In this document: piece by piece, positions 9,150-18,320 of the stretch
Position numbering within the stretch: the stretch's first letter is position 1
Layout: each line of letters starts with the position of its first letter
NCBI GenBank assembly: GCA_036508135.1
Contig: DATCHW010000259.1
Location: 248,001-312,000 of the forward strand
DNA from: DATCHW01 sp036508135
GTDB taxonomy: Bacteria; Bacteroidota; Ignavibacteria; Tepidaquicellales; Tepidaquicellaceae
Direction of reading: 5' to 3'
Length of the DNA stretch: 64,000 nucleotides
Notes under the pieces: model-generated
Database searches by the model: none
Seen by the model: the letters and a program-made list of their open reading frames with translations, nothing else
Told to the model about the DNA's origin: nothing
Position numbers and translations under genes: made by a program

Positions 9150-10280
9150 TTAATCGTGCATTCTGACAAAATACTTTCCTGGTAACTGCTTCACTATATT
9201 CTTAAATTCCAAGGATAATAACTGTACAAGGCAATCTGATATAGAAAGACCCGTAATCTCATTAATTTTATCTATATGAATCGGTTCATAAGAAATAACA
9301 TCAAATATTTTCTTCTCAAAAATATCTAATTCTAATGAAACTTTCTGCTCATTTCCCTTTCCCCTGTTTTTTAAAATTGGTTTAAGGGCATAATCGAATT
9401 CATTGATAATATCTTCCACGCAAGTTACTAATTTAGCTGCACCTTTTTTTATTAATTCATTTGCACCTACAGATTTTTGTGAGTTTATATTACCCGGAAT
9501 AGCAAATATTTCCTTATTCTGATCGAGGGCAAACTCAGCAGTAATTAATGAACCACCTCTCGCCCCGGTCTCGACTATCAACGTTCCCAAGCCGATACCA
9601 CTCACTATGCGGTTTCTTTTGGGAAAATTAACTTTATCCGGTTTTGCACCCGGCACATATTCAGAAATTACCGCACCTTGTACAATAATATCGTGGTATA
9701 ATAGTTTATTTTCATATGGATAAATTACATCAACGCCGCTTCCAAGTATAGCATATGTAATTCCGGAATTTTTCAATGTAGTCCTATGAACTACGGAATC
9801 GATTCCTTTAGCCATTCCGCTTACAGTCATAATCCCAATTTCACATAGTCCATTTGTAATTTTTTCACAAACGCTTTTACCGTAAATAGTAGGAGTTCTT
9901 GTTCCGACGATACTGATAGAGTATTTATCTAATTCATTCAAATTTCCTTTGTAGTATAGTATAATTGGTGCATCATATATCTTTTTTAAATTAGAAGGAT
10001 AATCATCTGAAAGAATCGTAGTAATCTTTATATTATTCTTTTCAATTTTATTTAACAGGAGATCATAGTCATCTTCATATTGTCGAAAATCTTTTTTTGA
10101 ATTAATTATTAATCTTGATATTTTATCATTGACACCCTCAATTATTTTTAATTTATCACCTGATATTTCAAATATTAATTGAGGTTCCGGGAAATGGTTT
10201 AATATATTTTTAATTCTTATATTTCCCAGATTATTTATCCGGGTCAGGAAGAAAAGGTATTTGAAGATTTCTGAATTCAT
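9150..10280 (-). CDS. dprA: DNA-processing protein DprA
   Basis: Single-strand DNA-binding loader of RecA used in natural transformation. The Rossmann-like DprA core is complete: 'SIVGTRTPTIYGKS', 'SGMAKGIDSVVHRTTL', 'GSGVDVIYPYENKLLY', 'FPKRNRIVSGIGLGTLIVE' and 'GARGGSLITAEFALDQ'. A C-terminal winged-helix-like part ('ISYEPIHIDKINEITG') follows, and an N-terminal SAM-like helical region precedes the core. The frame is open to 10394, but that stretch overlaps the upstream permease gene. The ATG at 10280 (protein start MNSEIFKYLFF) gives 376 residues and a 5-base gap, so I chose it. No other competence genes are close. Confidence 0.95.
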   Translation of the reverse strand: MNSEIFKYLFFLTRINNLGNIRIKNILNHFPEPQLIFEISGDKLKIIEGVNDKISRLIINSKKDFRQYEDDYDLLLNKIEKNNIKITTILSDDYPSNLKKIYDAPIILYYKGNLNELDKYSISIVGTRTPTIYGKSVCEKITNGLCEIGIMTVSGMAKGIDSVVHRTTLKNSGITYAILGSGVDVIYPYENKLLYHDIIVQGAVISEYVPGAKPDKVNFPKRNRIVSGIGLGTLIVETGARGGSLITAEFALDQNKEIFAIPGNINSQKSVGANELIKKGAAKLVTCVEDIINEFDYALKPILKNRGKGNEQKVSLELDIFEKKIFDVISYEPIHIDKINEITGLSISDCLVQLLSLEFKNIVKQLPGKYFVRMHD

Positions 10281-10285
10281 AAAAT

Positions 10286-11338
10286 CTATTTTATTAATTT
10301 TTGATCTAAAGAGTCCCGTAATCCATCTCCCAGAAGGTTTACAGAAAGAACTGTAACGAGAATAGCAATAGATGGTAAGATTGCAATCCACCAATTAGTA
10401 CCCACTATTATATAAATATAGCCATCATAAATCATCTGACCCCAACTCGCAGTCGGAGGTTGTACCCCAAGCCCAAGAAAACTTAAACTTGCCTCAAAAA
10501 TAATTGCTGTGGCTAATCCGACGGTTGCGGAAACAACTAAAGGTCCTATACAATTTGGTAAAATATGTCTGAATATAATCCGGGGTGATTTAAATCCGGA
10601 TGCTTTTGCTGCTTCTACAAATTCTTTTTCCCTTAATTCAAAAAACTGACCCCGTATAATCCTTGCAATATCCACCCATCCGGTAAAACCAATCGCAACG
10701 AAAGCCTGCCAGTAACCTTTTCCCAAAACAACTGAAATCGCTATAACAAAAAGTATTGATGGAAAAGCCCACACTACATTAATCAGCCACATGACTGCTT
10801 TATCTGTAATTCCCTTAAAGTATCCTGCAGTGGCACCAAAAAAAATTCCAATCAGAAGTGCTATACTTTGAGAAATCAAACCTACCGAGAGGCTAATCCT
10901 AGTTCCATAGATTATCCTGCTTAGAATATCCCTTCCCAAACCATCTGTTCCTAAAAGATATGTTACGTTTTTTTCCCATTTAATATGACTTGGTTTGAGG
11001 AGTCCATCCTTGGATATTAATTTTTCTTTTCCATCATAATCTTTGTAAATAATACTGTCACCAGAATCAGAAATTACATCTTTAATAGGTATAAGAGAAT
11101 TTGATTTTTTTACCAAAACTTTACTTTTAAAATTAAGTCCTTTGGCAGTGAATTCAAGTACCTGCATATCAGGATTGAACGGAGAAACATATTCAGCAAA
11201 TACTGCAAGCAAAGATAAAAATAGAAGTACTAATAATCCAGTAAGGGCGAACTTATTTTGAACAATCAGTCTAAAAGTATAAAATTGACCTTTGATTTTT
11301 TGCTTTGTAATCACCGGATTTATTTTATCTATTTTCAA
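10286..11338 (-). CDS. Peptide/nickel-type ABC transporter permease (DppC/OppC family)
   Basis: Inner-membrane permease of a peptide-type ABC importer. It has the OppC_N segment with one N-terminal membrane helix, then the family motif GTDGLGRD (130-137) and the binding-protein-dependent permease domain with five further helices. The ATPase-coupling EAA loop begins at 242 ('EAAKASGFKSP'), and the end is 'NLLGDGLRDSLDQKL', typical of DppC. Between the first helix and GTDGLGRD lies a hydrophilic insertion of about 65 residues (60-125) that most DppC proteins lack; by topology it should be periplasmic. It lies 7 bases downstream of the dppB-type gene. Neither a substrate-binding protein nor a DppD ATPase is adjacent, so the substrate is open. 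Confidence 0.93.
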   Translation of the reverse strand: MKIDKINPVITKQKIKGQFYTFRLIVQNKFALTGLLVLLFLSLLAVFAEYVSPFNPDMQVLEFTAKGLNFKSKVLVKKSNSLIPIKDVISDSGDSIIYKDYDGKEKLISKDGLLKPSHIKWEKNVTYLLGTDGLGRDILSRIIYGTRISLSVGLISQSIALLIGIFFGATAGYFKGITDKAVMWLINVVWAFPSILFVIAISVVLGKGYWQAFVAIGFTGWVDIARIIRGQFFELREKEFVEAAKASGFKSPRIIFRHILPNCIGPLVVSATVGLATAIIFEASLSFLGLGVQPPTASWGQMIYDGYIYIIVGTNWWIAILPSIAILVTVLSVNLLGDGLRDSLDQKLIK

Positions 11339-11345
11339 ATATTTG

Positions 11346-12272
11346 TTATGTTAATTTTACCTTAGGATCTAATACAGAATAAATAATATCCACTATAAAA
11401 TTTATAAAAACAAAAATGACCGCACTAAATAATACAGTACCCTGTACCATTGGAAAATCGAGTTTGATAACTGAATCAATTGCTAAAAGACCTATTCCGG
11501 GCCAATTAAAAATGTACTCTATGAAAAATACTCCTCCAAGAGTTGCTGCTAATGATGCACTCAGTGTTGTAATTACCGGATTTAAAGAATTTCTAAGTAT
11601 ATGTTTGAAGATAATTTTCATTTTTGATAATCCTTTAGCTTTTGCAGTTCTTACGAAATCAAATGACATAACCTCGATTACTGACGATCGTGTTATTCTC
11701 GCAATAATAGCCATAGGTCTTAAAGATAATGTTACCATGGGCAGAACCATATATTGCCACCCGTCACTAATATAACCGGTAACAGGGAACCAATTAAGGA
11801 TAGATCCAAAAATAAATGCGATTAATAATCCCAAAACAAACTGAGGAATGGAAATTCCAATTAATGCAAAAATTATAGAACCACTGTCGAATTTGGAATG
11901 TACTTTGATGGCAGCAAATAATCCTATTATTATTCCAAATAATGCGGAAATTGATATAGCAAAGAAAGATAATAATGCAGTTGCGGGAAATTTTTCAAGA
12001 ATTGTAAGGAGAACATTTCTGTTTGTAATGTAAGAAACGCCTAAATCTCCTTTCATTGTTTTAAATATATAGTCAAAATACCGTGAATAAATGGGTTTAT
12101 CCAAACCCATCTCTTTTCTCACTATTTCGACGGTTTTTTCATCAGCCCTTTGACCGAGAACAAGTTTTACCGGGTCTCCCGGAACCAAATATATAAGCAC
12201 AAAACTTAGTGAGATTACTCCTAGTATTATTGAGATTGAATGCAATATATGTTTCAGAAAAAAATTTGACAT
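11346..12272 (-). CDS. Peptide/nickel-type ABC transporter permease (DppB/OppB family)
   Basis: Partner permease of the preceding DppC-like protein. The chosen start gives MSNFFLKHILHSISIILGV, the normal DppB beginning, leading into 'LIYLVPGDPVKLVLGQRA'. The frame is open to an ATG at 12317 that would add 15 atypical residues. Six membrane helices are visible. The EAA-like coupling loop is 'RTAKAKGLSKMKIIFKHIL', and the protein ends '...DIIYSVLDPKVKLT', the usual DppB C-terminus. It is the first gene of the minus-strand run that continues through dprA, rpoN and hslVU, starting just past the nlpC terminator. Confidence 0.92.
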   Translation of the reverse strand: MSNFFLKHILHSISIILGVISLSFVLIYLVPGDPVKLVLGQRADEKTVEIVRKEMGLDKPIYSRYFDYIFKTMKGDLGVSYITNRNVLLTILEKFPATALLSFFAISISALFGIIIGLFAAIKVHSKFDSGSIIFALIGISIPQFVLGLLIAFIFGSILNWFPVTGYISDGWQYMVLPMVTLSLRPMAIIARITRSSVIEVMSFDFVRTAKAKGLSKMKIIFKHILRNSLNPVITTLSASLAATLGGVFFIEYIFNWPGIGLLAIDSVIKLDFPMVQGTVLFSAVIFVFINFIVDIIYSVLDPKVKLT

Positions 12273-12320
12273 ATCGATAATGAAACATAAAAATTTAATA
12301 TCTTTAAAAATATACAAAAA

Positions 12321-12355
12321 AAAAGTCTCGAAACCTTAATGATTTCGAGACTTTT
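12321..12355 (-). terminator. Intrinsic terminator after nlpC
   Basis: A perfect 13-bp inverted repeat (12321-12333 and 12343-12355, arm AAAAGTCTCGAAA) with a 9-base loop. On the minus strand it is followed by nine T's, the classic form. It closes the long purN-to-nlpC run and separates it from dppB, whose start lies immediately downstream. Confidence 0.9.
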
Positions 12356-12375
12356 CGTTCGGTGAACTCTGATTA

Positions 12376-13008
12376 TTACTGAATAACTCCGATTACCCTT
12401 TTTGATTTCAAGAATGTTCTTGAATAATAATCAGAATTTAATGAGGCAAAAGCTACACCTGTTTTAGAACCTGAATGTGCAAACATACCATTACCAATAT
12501 ATATAGCTACGTGAGTGGTTCTACCTTTATTCATCGTATCAAAAAAGAGCAAGTCACCAAATTTTAAATCCTCTTTAGCCACATCCATACCAACATTGGA
12601 TTGTTCAAATGATGTTCTTGGTAATGTTATACCAAGTGCCTGATACATTACAGACTGAACAAACGCTGAACAATCAATACCTCGGTATGAATTGCCACCC
12701 CATAAATATGGGGTATCGAGATATTCGATTATCTTCATCGTCATTTCTTCGTTCGTCATTTCCGAAGATGAGACATATTCAGATAAGGAGCTTGATAATG
12801 TTTCGAGGTTACCTTTGTTGAGAGTACTTTTTGACTCTAAGGTGTTAGTGGATACTAATTCCTGAGAATTCTTGTAACCGTTAACATCTTTTTTTGAGGA
12901 GCCTTCAACATTATCAGTGACTTGCAAAGTGCTAGAACAACCGGTTATTAATACTGTAAAGAAAATCGCTATAATAAACAATAACCAAAGTTTTCTGCTT
13001 TCTTGCAT
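12376..13008 (-). CDS. NlpC/P60 family peptidoglycan endopeptidase lipoprotein
   Basis: Probable D,L-endopeptidase that cuts stem peptides in the cell wall, anchored by lipid. The first 23 residues are a signal peptide ending in the lipobox 'LITG|C' with C24 as the lipid-bearing residue. A serine/threonine-rich linker of about 60 residues leads to the NlpC/P60 domain. Its catalytic triad is C113 in 'GIDCSAFVQ', H166 in 'THVAIYIG' and H178 in 'MFAHSG', as in Spr/MepS. It has a strong Shine-Dalgarno site and lies about 100 bases beyond pyrF, at the end of the cell-shape gene run, followed by a terminator. Wall remodelling together with MreB/PBP2 is a reasonable inference. Confidence 0.92.
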   Translation of the reverse strand: MQESRKLWLLFIIAIFFTVLITGCSSTLQVTDNVEGSSKKDVNGYKNSQELVSTNTLESKSTLNKGNLETLSSSLSEYVSSSEMTNEEMTMKIIEYLDTPYLWGGNSYRGIDCSAFVQSVMYQALGITLPRTSFEQSNVGMDVAKEDLKFGDLLFFDTMNKGRTTHVAIYIGNGMFAHSGSKTGVAFASLNSDYYSRTFLKSKRVIGVIQ

Positions 13009-13014
13009 TAACTT

Positions 13015-13020
13015 CTCCTT
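13015..13020 (-). promoter_or_regulatory. Strong Shine-Dalgarno site of nlpC
   Basis: AAGGAG on the minus strand, six bases before the ATG of the NlpC/P60 lipoprotein gene. It stands out because many genes here have A/T-rich leaders without such a match, and it fixes the start at 13008. Confidence 0.75.
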
Positions 13021-13109
13021 TTTAAATTATATAAAAGAACTATTGTTTATATTAAGCAATACAATTCATTAAATCAAGTAATAAATAATTATACCGGCCT
13101 TCTTTCTTA

Positions 13110-13934
13110 TTATTTTTTATGTTGTGTTTTATATTGATTTATCAATGAATTAAGCTCAGTTGATTTATTTTTTACATGTTTTGTAAACTCAGGTAATGTA
13201 ATATTCTTTTGACTGCAATATATTATTGAGCGGCTTGAATTTATCACAAAAACATCATTACATAAATTGAAGATTAATTCCTGTAAATCATTTCCTTGAG
13301 CACCAATACCAGGGATAAGAAGGAATAAATTTTGGTTTTTCTTGGTCAGTCGTTTTATATCTGATAAATGGTTAGCTCCGAATACGAAACCCGTAAGGTC
13401 AGTTCCATACATTTTTAGATATTTTTTTACAACAATTTCGAACAATAAGGAGTTACCGGATTTTATTTTTTGGAAATCCGAACTTCCTTTATTTGAAGTA
13501 AGAGCTAATATGTAAGCAAATTTATTTTTCCGTTTAAGAAAAGGTTCCGTCGAATCAAGACCCATATAAGGTGAAAGTGTAACTGCATCGAAACAAAAAT
13601 TATCAAAATATGTTTTTGCATACATTTCAGATGTATTGGGGATATCACCCCTTTTAGCATCACATATTGTCACACAATTCCTGGGAATAAAACTTAGAGA
13701 TTTTGCGATTATATCCATACCATTTCCCATCAAAACTTCATAAAAAGCAATATTAAATTTATATCCAGCGACTATTTCTTTTGATGCATTTATAACTGCT
13801 TTATTGAATTCAAGAACAGGATTTTTAAATTTCAAGAATATTTCAGGAATTTTCCTGATGTCTGGATCTAATCCCACAATCAGATTAGATTTTTTCTTTT
13901 CAATAATATATTTTAACTTTTCAGTATAAATCAT
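13110..13934 (-). CDS. pyrF: Orotidine 5'-phosphate decarboxylase (type 2)
   Basis: Last step of de novo UMP synthesis, decarboxylating OMP. At 274 residues it matches the longer type-2 PyrF subfamily. Visible are 'VGLDPD' (D23 region), the lysine of 'GYKFN' (K58), the catalytic 'CDAKRGDI' with D92, K94 and D97, and the family block 'VTLSPYMGLDSTEPFL'. The C-terminal 'LIPGIGAQG' binds phosphate. It starts 3 bases after rodA, so it is very likely cotranscribed with the cell-shape genes and with purHN upstream. No other pyrimidine gene is present. Confidence 0.95.
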   Translation of the reverse strand: MIYTEKLKYIIEKKKSNLIVGLDPDIRKIPEIFLKFKNPVLEFNKAVINASKEIVAGYKFNIAFYEVLMGNGMDIIAKSLSFIPRNCVTICDAKRGDIPNTSEMYAKTYFDNFCFDAVTLSPYMGLDSTEPFLKRKNKFAYILALTSNKGSSDFQKIKSGNSLLFEIVVKKYLKMYGTDLTGFVFGANHLSDIKRLTKKNQNLFLLIPGIGAQGNDLQELIFNLCNDVFVINSSRSIIYCSQKNITLPEFTKHVKNKSTELNSLINQYKTQHKK

Positions 13935-13937
13935 CTG

Positions 13938-15161
13938 TTAATTTAATATGTTTCTATTCCGGTAAGTATTCATACTCAATCCAAGCATTATCATAAAAGA
14001 CAAAAGTGACGAAACACCATAGCTTACAAGTGGTAACGGAATTCCTATAACCGGCATAATTCCAATTGTCATACCCACATTAATGACGAGATGGAAAAGT
14101 ATAATACTGGCAAAACCTACGCAAGCCATACCTAAAAATTTATTTTTAGAACTGGATGCATTACTTAAAAACCTCAGTAATAATGCAAGAAATAATATGA
14201 TAAGAAAAGATGCACCAATAAATCCTAATTCCTCACCAATTACGCAAAATATAAAATCTGTCCATTGTTCAGGAATGAATTTCAGCTGAGTCTGAGTTCC
14301 CTGAAGCAACCCTTTTCCCCAGAAACCTCCGGAACCAATGGCGACTTTTGATTGTATGACATTGTATCCAGTACCTAATGGATCACTCGATGGATTTATC
14401 ACTGCCATAATTCTCGTTTGCTGATGAGGCTGCAGTTTACTATATAAAAAACCCACCGAATAACCTGCGGAAAAATTAATAATAGTAAGAAATATTGTAA
14501 GGTATAATTTTTTCCGGAACAGAAGCATTATGATAAATGTGATTCCTAACGCGACGTAAAAATATTCAGGTTTAAAAAATGCCAACGCAGCGATTATAAT
14601 AGGTGATATAATAGCTATTAAAGCATAGAAAGATAATCCAGACCAAAGGAAAATGGGAAGAATAAAACTAGAAAATACTATAGCAGTACCCATATCAGGT
14701 TGTTTCATAATCAGAGCCACAGGAATTAAGACAATACCAACTGCTTTAAGAAAAGTAAAAGGATTTTTAATGGATCTTTCTTTTTCTTCTGAACTAAGAA
14801 ATGAAGAAAGCATCAAAACGGTTGCTACTTTTGCAAACTCGGAAGGTTGAACTCCAAAACCTCCTAAACTGAACCAACTGCGATTTCCGCCGATTCTTTT
14901 TCCTATAAAAAGGACTAACACTAAAAGTACTATTGTAAATATATAAAACCAAAGTGAAAAATTAGAAATGTATCTGGGAGGAATATACAAAATCGCAATC
15001 ATCAAGATTATTCCGAATATTGCAAATCCTAATTGTTTATAAAAGAGATCGAGACCATTACTATATGTAGCACTGTAAACAGCAATAAGACCGATTGCTA
15101 AAATACCAATTGCAAGTGATACTGTGATTAAATCAAATCTATTTAAAATTCTGGATGACAT
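13938..15161 (-). CDS. rodA: Rod-shape peptidoglycan polymerase RodA
   Basis: SEDS-family glycosyltransferase that polymerises lipid II during lateral wall growth. It has ten predicted membrane segments in 407 residues. Conserved SEDS blocks include '[20 protein letters not shown]' (with the serine/glutamate that interact with lipid II), '[13 protein letters not shown]', '[17 protein letters not shown]' and '[13 protein letters not shown]'. It follows the PBP2 gene by 4 bases, the standard partner arrangement in which PBP2 transpeptidates what RodA polymerises. RodA is preferred over FtsW because of the mre-mrdA context. Confidence 0.96.
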   Translation of the reverse strand: MSSRILNRFDLITVSLAIGILAIGLIAVYSATYSNGLDLFYKQLGFAIFGIILMIAILYIPPRYISNFSLWFYIFTIVLLVLVLFIGKRIGGNRSWFSLGGFGVQPSEFAKVATVLMLSSFLSSEEKERSIKNPFTFLKAVGIVLIPVALIMKQPDMGTAIVFSSFILPIFLWSGLSFYALIAIISPIIIAALAFFKPEYFYVALGITFIIMLLFRKKLYLTIFLTIINFSAGYSVGFLYSKLQPHQQTRIMAVINPSSDPLGTGYNVIQSKVAIGSGGFWGKGLLQGTQTQLKFIPEQWTDFIFCVIGEELGFIGASFLIILFLALLLRFLSNASSSKNKFLGMACVGFASIILFHLVINVGMTIGIMPVIGIPLPLVSYGVSSLLSFMIMLGLSMNTYRNRNILN

Positions 15162-15165
15162 GATA

Positions 15166-16950
15166 TCAATCTTTTACTTCAATTTTTGCATTTTCATTCC
15201 ATGTATCCTGAGAATTTTTGCTTAAATATCTTACAATTATAGCCGCAGCCATTGGAGCTGCAAATTGATTTCCCCATCCTGCATTTTCACCTAATACACA
15301 TACAGCAATTTGCGGATCATTAAAAGGTGCAAATCCTATGAACCAGGAGTGATTATTTCCGTTTGGATTCTGTGCAGTTCCGGTTTTTCCTGAAATATCA
15401 TATTCGCTGTTTTTGATATTTTTTGCAGTCCCGTTTCCGTTAACAACAAGATACATTCCTTTCTTAACGGCATCAAAATATGATTGAGGAAAGTCAATAG
15501 TTTTTGATGCATAATTATTTTTTTCTTCTTCACCGGTGATGGGATTCCGAAACTTTTTTACAAGGTGGGGTTGATTATATAATCCATTCATGCTAATTGC
15601 TGCAGTATAGGCGGCTAACTGAACAGGAGAAACAAGAAGTTCACCCTGTCCGATTCCTAAATTAATTAATATCCCCTGTGACCATCCTTTAGGAAATATT
15701 CTTTTATAATATTCTTCAGATGGTAGTAATCCGTTTGTCTCATTAGGCAGATCAATTCCAGTTCTTATACCAAAATTAAACATTTTAGAATATTTATCAA
15801 AATTATCTAATCCGACTTTGAGTCCAAGCTTATAAAAAAATACATTTGCTGATTTTTCAAGAGCAGTAACAACTGAAATTGGTCCATAGGCGCCGTGGTC
15901 TTCCCAGGTTCTACCTCCCCACGTGAAAGAACCTTCGCAAGAAATTGTTGAATGTGTCGTAATCACACCTGAAGCTAATCCGACTAAACTCATCATAGGT
16001 TTCCAAGTTGACCCGGGAGGATATTTCGATTGAATCGCACGGTTAAATAAAGGTTTACTCTCATCATTAATTAGCATTGAAAATATTTTAGAATCAACTG
16101 AACCGGAAAAAACGGATAAATCAAAATCCGGTTTCGAAACAAGGCAAAGTACTTCACCATTTCTCGGATCAATTGCTACTATTGCTCCTCTTCTCTTACC
16201 TAATAGTTTTTCTGCATATTCCTGCAATTCGGCATCAACACTTAAAATGAGGTCTGTTCCATTTATCGGCTTAATATCACTATTTCCATTATTCAAACTG
16301 GCTACTTCCCTGCCCCTCACATCTACAAGTATAAACTTAAAACCTTTTTCCCCCCGTAAATAATTTTCATAAGATTTTTCTAAAGCGGTTGCACCTATAA
16401 TATCGCCTTGCTTATAGTAACTGCCAACTTGATTTTCAAGCAGCTTTTCGGTAATTTCACCGTTATAACCAAATATGTGAGATGCTTTAAATTTATTGGG
16501 GTAAGTTCTCAATGATTCAACTTGAAAATCTATACCTCGAAATTTATCCCTGTTTTCCTCTATATAGGAAATCACTTTAAAATCAATATCCCTTTTTATT
16601 TTTACCGGATTAAATCTGTTCGTTCCTTTTGCTTCGGATAATCTTGATTTTATTTCATCTGATTGCATATCTACAAGTTGAGATATTTCAAGTATTGTGC
16701 TTGTATCGAATTGAGCAGGGGTAATCGTCAGAGAATAAGATGGTTTATTATCCACTAATAGTTTTCCTGTCCTGTCATACATTAAGCCACGGGCGGGTGT
16801 AACAGTTATTTTTTTTACCGAATTTTTCTGGGATTCTTTTCCATATTCTTCCTGATTCATAAATTGAATCTGAATCAATCTTCCTATTAAGAGAAATGAC
16901 AGTGCAAATGCAATGCCATATAAAAAATATTTTTTTCCTGTTAGTTCCAT
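15166..16950 (-). CDS. mrdA: Penicillin-binding protein 2 (transpeptidase)
   Basis: Class B PBP that cross-links new wall strands during elongation. One membrane anchor lies near residues 8-28, followed by the pedestal (dimer) domain with '[20 protein letters not shown]' and then the transpeptidase domain. Active-site motifs are S314-T-W-K317 (SxxK, within 'PGSTWKP'), S367-A-N369 (SxN) and K522-T-G524 (KTG, within 'SGKTGTAQ'). Length 594 is normal for PBP2. Its first base overlaps the mreD stop (TAATG), and rodA follows after 4 bases. Confidence 0.96.
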   Translation of the reverse strand: MELTGKKYFLYGIAFALSFLLIGRLIQIQFMNQEEYGKESQKNSVKKITVTPARGLMYDRTGKLLVDNKPSYSLTITPAQFDTSTILEISQLVDMQSDEIKSRLSEAKGTNRFNPVKIKRDIDFKVISYIEENRDKFRGIDFQVESLRTYPNKFKASHIFGYNGEITEKLLENQVGSYYKQGDIIGATALEKSYENYLRGEKGFKFILVDVRGREVASLNNGNSDIKPINGTDLILSVDAELQEYAEKLLGKRRGAIVAIDPRNGEVLCLVSKPDFDLSVFSGSVDSKIFSMLINDESKPLFNRAIQSKYPPGSTWKPMMSLVGLASGVITTHSTISCEGSFTWGGRTWEDHGAYGPISVVTALEKSANVFFYKLGLKVGLDNFDKYSKMFNFGIRTGIDLPNETNGLLPSEEYYKRIFPKGWSQGILINLGIGQGELLVSPVQLAAYTAAISMNGLYNQPHLVKKFRNPITGEEEKNNYASKTIDFPQSYFDAVKKGMYLVVNGNGTAKNIKNSEYDISGKTGTAQNPNGNNHSWFIGFAPFNDPQIAVCVLGENAGWGNQFAAPMAAAIIVRYLSKNSQDTWNENAKIEVKD

Positions 16951-17447
16951 TAATATGCTAACGAACTTTGTTTTCTTCTAGGAAAAATTAAATACACTAG
17001 ACTAACCAGAGCGGTATATGTAGAATTAGGAATTACATATTTTAGTAATACTTCAAGGAAAAGAAGTGAATAACTTTGGAAATAAGTGAAAAAATAAATG
17101 ACATTGCCGATCAACAGCAATATAAAAACTAGTAAAGAAAAATAATATCTTTTTAAATATTTATCATCTTCTCGTTTGAAATATCCCGCAATAAACCCAA
17201 TTATTGAATATACTAGTGCACTTAGCCCCACAAAAGTACCACTTAAAATGTCAATAATCAGACCCGCTGCAAACCCACTAATGGTTGCTTCAAGTCTTCC
17301 CCTTTTTAAACCAATGAATATTATTATAATTAATGGAATATCCGGTATTATATTATATTGTGAGATAGAAATTAACCAAATGAAAGATTTTTGAATTACT
17401 ATCGCTAATATTAACAGGATGATATATTTTATGTACGGACTAAACAA
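16950..17447 (-). CDS. mreD: Rod shape-determining protein MreD
   Basis: Small inner-membrane protein of the elongasome. It has 165 residues with five to six hydrophobic segments and almost no soluble part, as expected. The recognisable pieces are 'IPDIPLIIIIFIGLKRGRLE' and 'GFAAGLIIDILSG', the usual MreD core. Identity rests on this weak signature plus its place between mreC (8 bases upstream) and mrdA (1-base overlap). Confidence 0.88.
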   Translation of the reverse strand: MFSPYIKYIILLILAIVIQKSFIWLISISQYNIIPDIPLIIIIFIGLKRGRLEATISGFAAGLIIDILSGTFVGLSALVYSIIGFIAGYFKREDDKYLKRYYFSLLVFILLLIGNVIYFFTYFQSYSLLFLEVLLKYVIPNSTYTALVSLVYLIFPRRKQSSLAY

Positions 17448-17455
17448 TTTGATTT

Positions 17456-18283
17456 TTATTTCAATAACAAACTTTTTTCAAGTGATATTTTTTCTTTATC
17501 AGGTATAAAAATAAGTATGAAAACTTCTTCAAGTGCTTCGAAATTCACAGCCGGTTTAATAATTATTTTTTTGAAGAGATTATCCAAGTTTCCTGTTTCT
17601 ATAACCGTTCCGATTGGAATGCCTGCGGGGAAATGATTACTATATTCTGAAGTAATAAAAATATCTCCCTGATTTACATCAGCCGATTTTGGAACATTCA
17701 TAATAGCTAATGATTGGAATCCGTCAAAGTTTAAAATTCCATCAACCCTACTTCTCTGGCATTTTACAGTTATTTTAAGATCCCTGTTTAAGAGTATTTG
17801 TGCTATTGAATAGTTTTTACTAGTAGAGACAATTTTACCGACTAAGCCATCATCAGTGATTACAGGCATATTAATTTTAACACTATCTGCTTCTCCTATA
17901 TTGATTGTGATCGTATTTCTAGTTTGGATAAGTGATTTATTGACAATCCTTCCACTTATAATACCTAAAATATTTTTTTGTTTCAGATTTAGAAGTTTTG
18001 TAAGTCTAATATTTTCAAGCTTTGCTTCCTTGAGATTTGCAATTTCGTTGGATAAAGTAATATTGTTTTCCCTAAGAAATTTGTTTTCTTTCTGAATTTC
18101 AAAAATATTTGGTATAGCAGAAAAACCACTTTGAAGAGTTCCAAAAGAACCAATTGCAATTCCTCTTAAAAATCTTATTTGAGAATTATCGTTGGAAAAA
18201 ATCAGTATAAGAGAAATTATTACAGTAATTGTTAATATTAAATATTCCTTTGTCTGGAATAGAAATAAACCGAATTTCTTCAA
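17456..18283 (-). CDS. mreC: Rod shape-determining protein MreC
   Basis: Periplasmic scaffold of the elongasome that contacts PBP2. It has one N-terminal membrane anchor (about 12-30), a coiled coil at about 60-100 ('EIQKENKFLRENNITLSNEI' onwards) and then the two-lobed beta domain. Family blocks there are 'VITDDGLVGKIVSTSKNYS', 'VDGILNFDG' and 'DIFITSEYSNHFPAGIPIGT'. Length 275 is normal. It lies between mreB (37 bases upstream) and mreD. Confidence 0.94.
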   Translation of the reverse strand: MKKFGLFLFQTKEYLILTITVIISLILIFSNDNSQIRFLRGIAIGSFGTLQSGFSAIPNIFEIQKENKFLRENNITLSNEIANLKEAKLENIRLTKLLNLKQKNILGIISGRIVNKSLIQTRNTITINIGEADSVKINMPVITDDGLVGKIVSTSKNYSIAQILLNRDLKITVKCQRSRVDGILNFDGFQSLAIMNVPKSADVNQGDIFITSEYSNHFPAGIPIGTVIETGNLDNLFKKIIIKPAVNFEALEEVFILIFIPDKEKISLEKSLLLK

Positions 18284-18320
18284 ATTTTATTTTCAGATAT
18301 ATTATTTTCTAAAAATATAA

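Noticed and set aside
10281..10394. Extension of dprA to an ATG at 10394.
   Set aside because: The extra 38 residues lie over the 3' end of the permease gene and show no DprA similarity; MNSEIFKYLFF is a normal DprA start.
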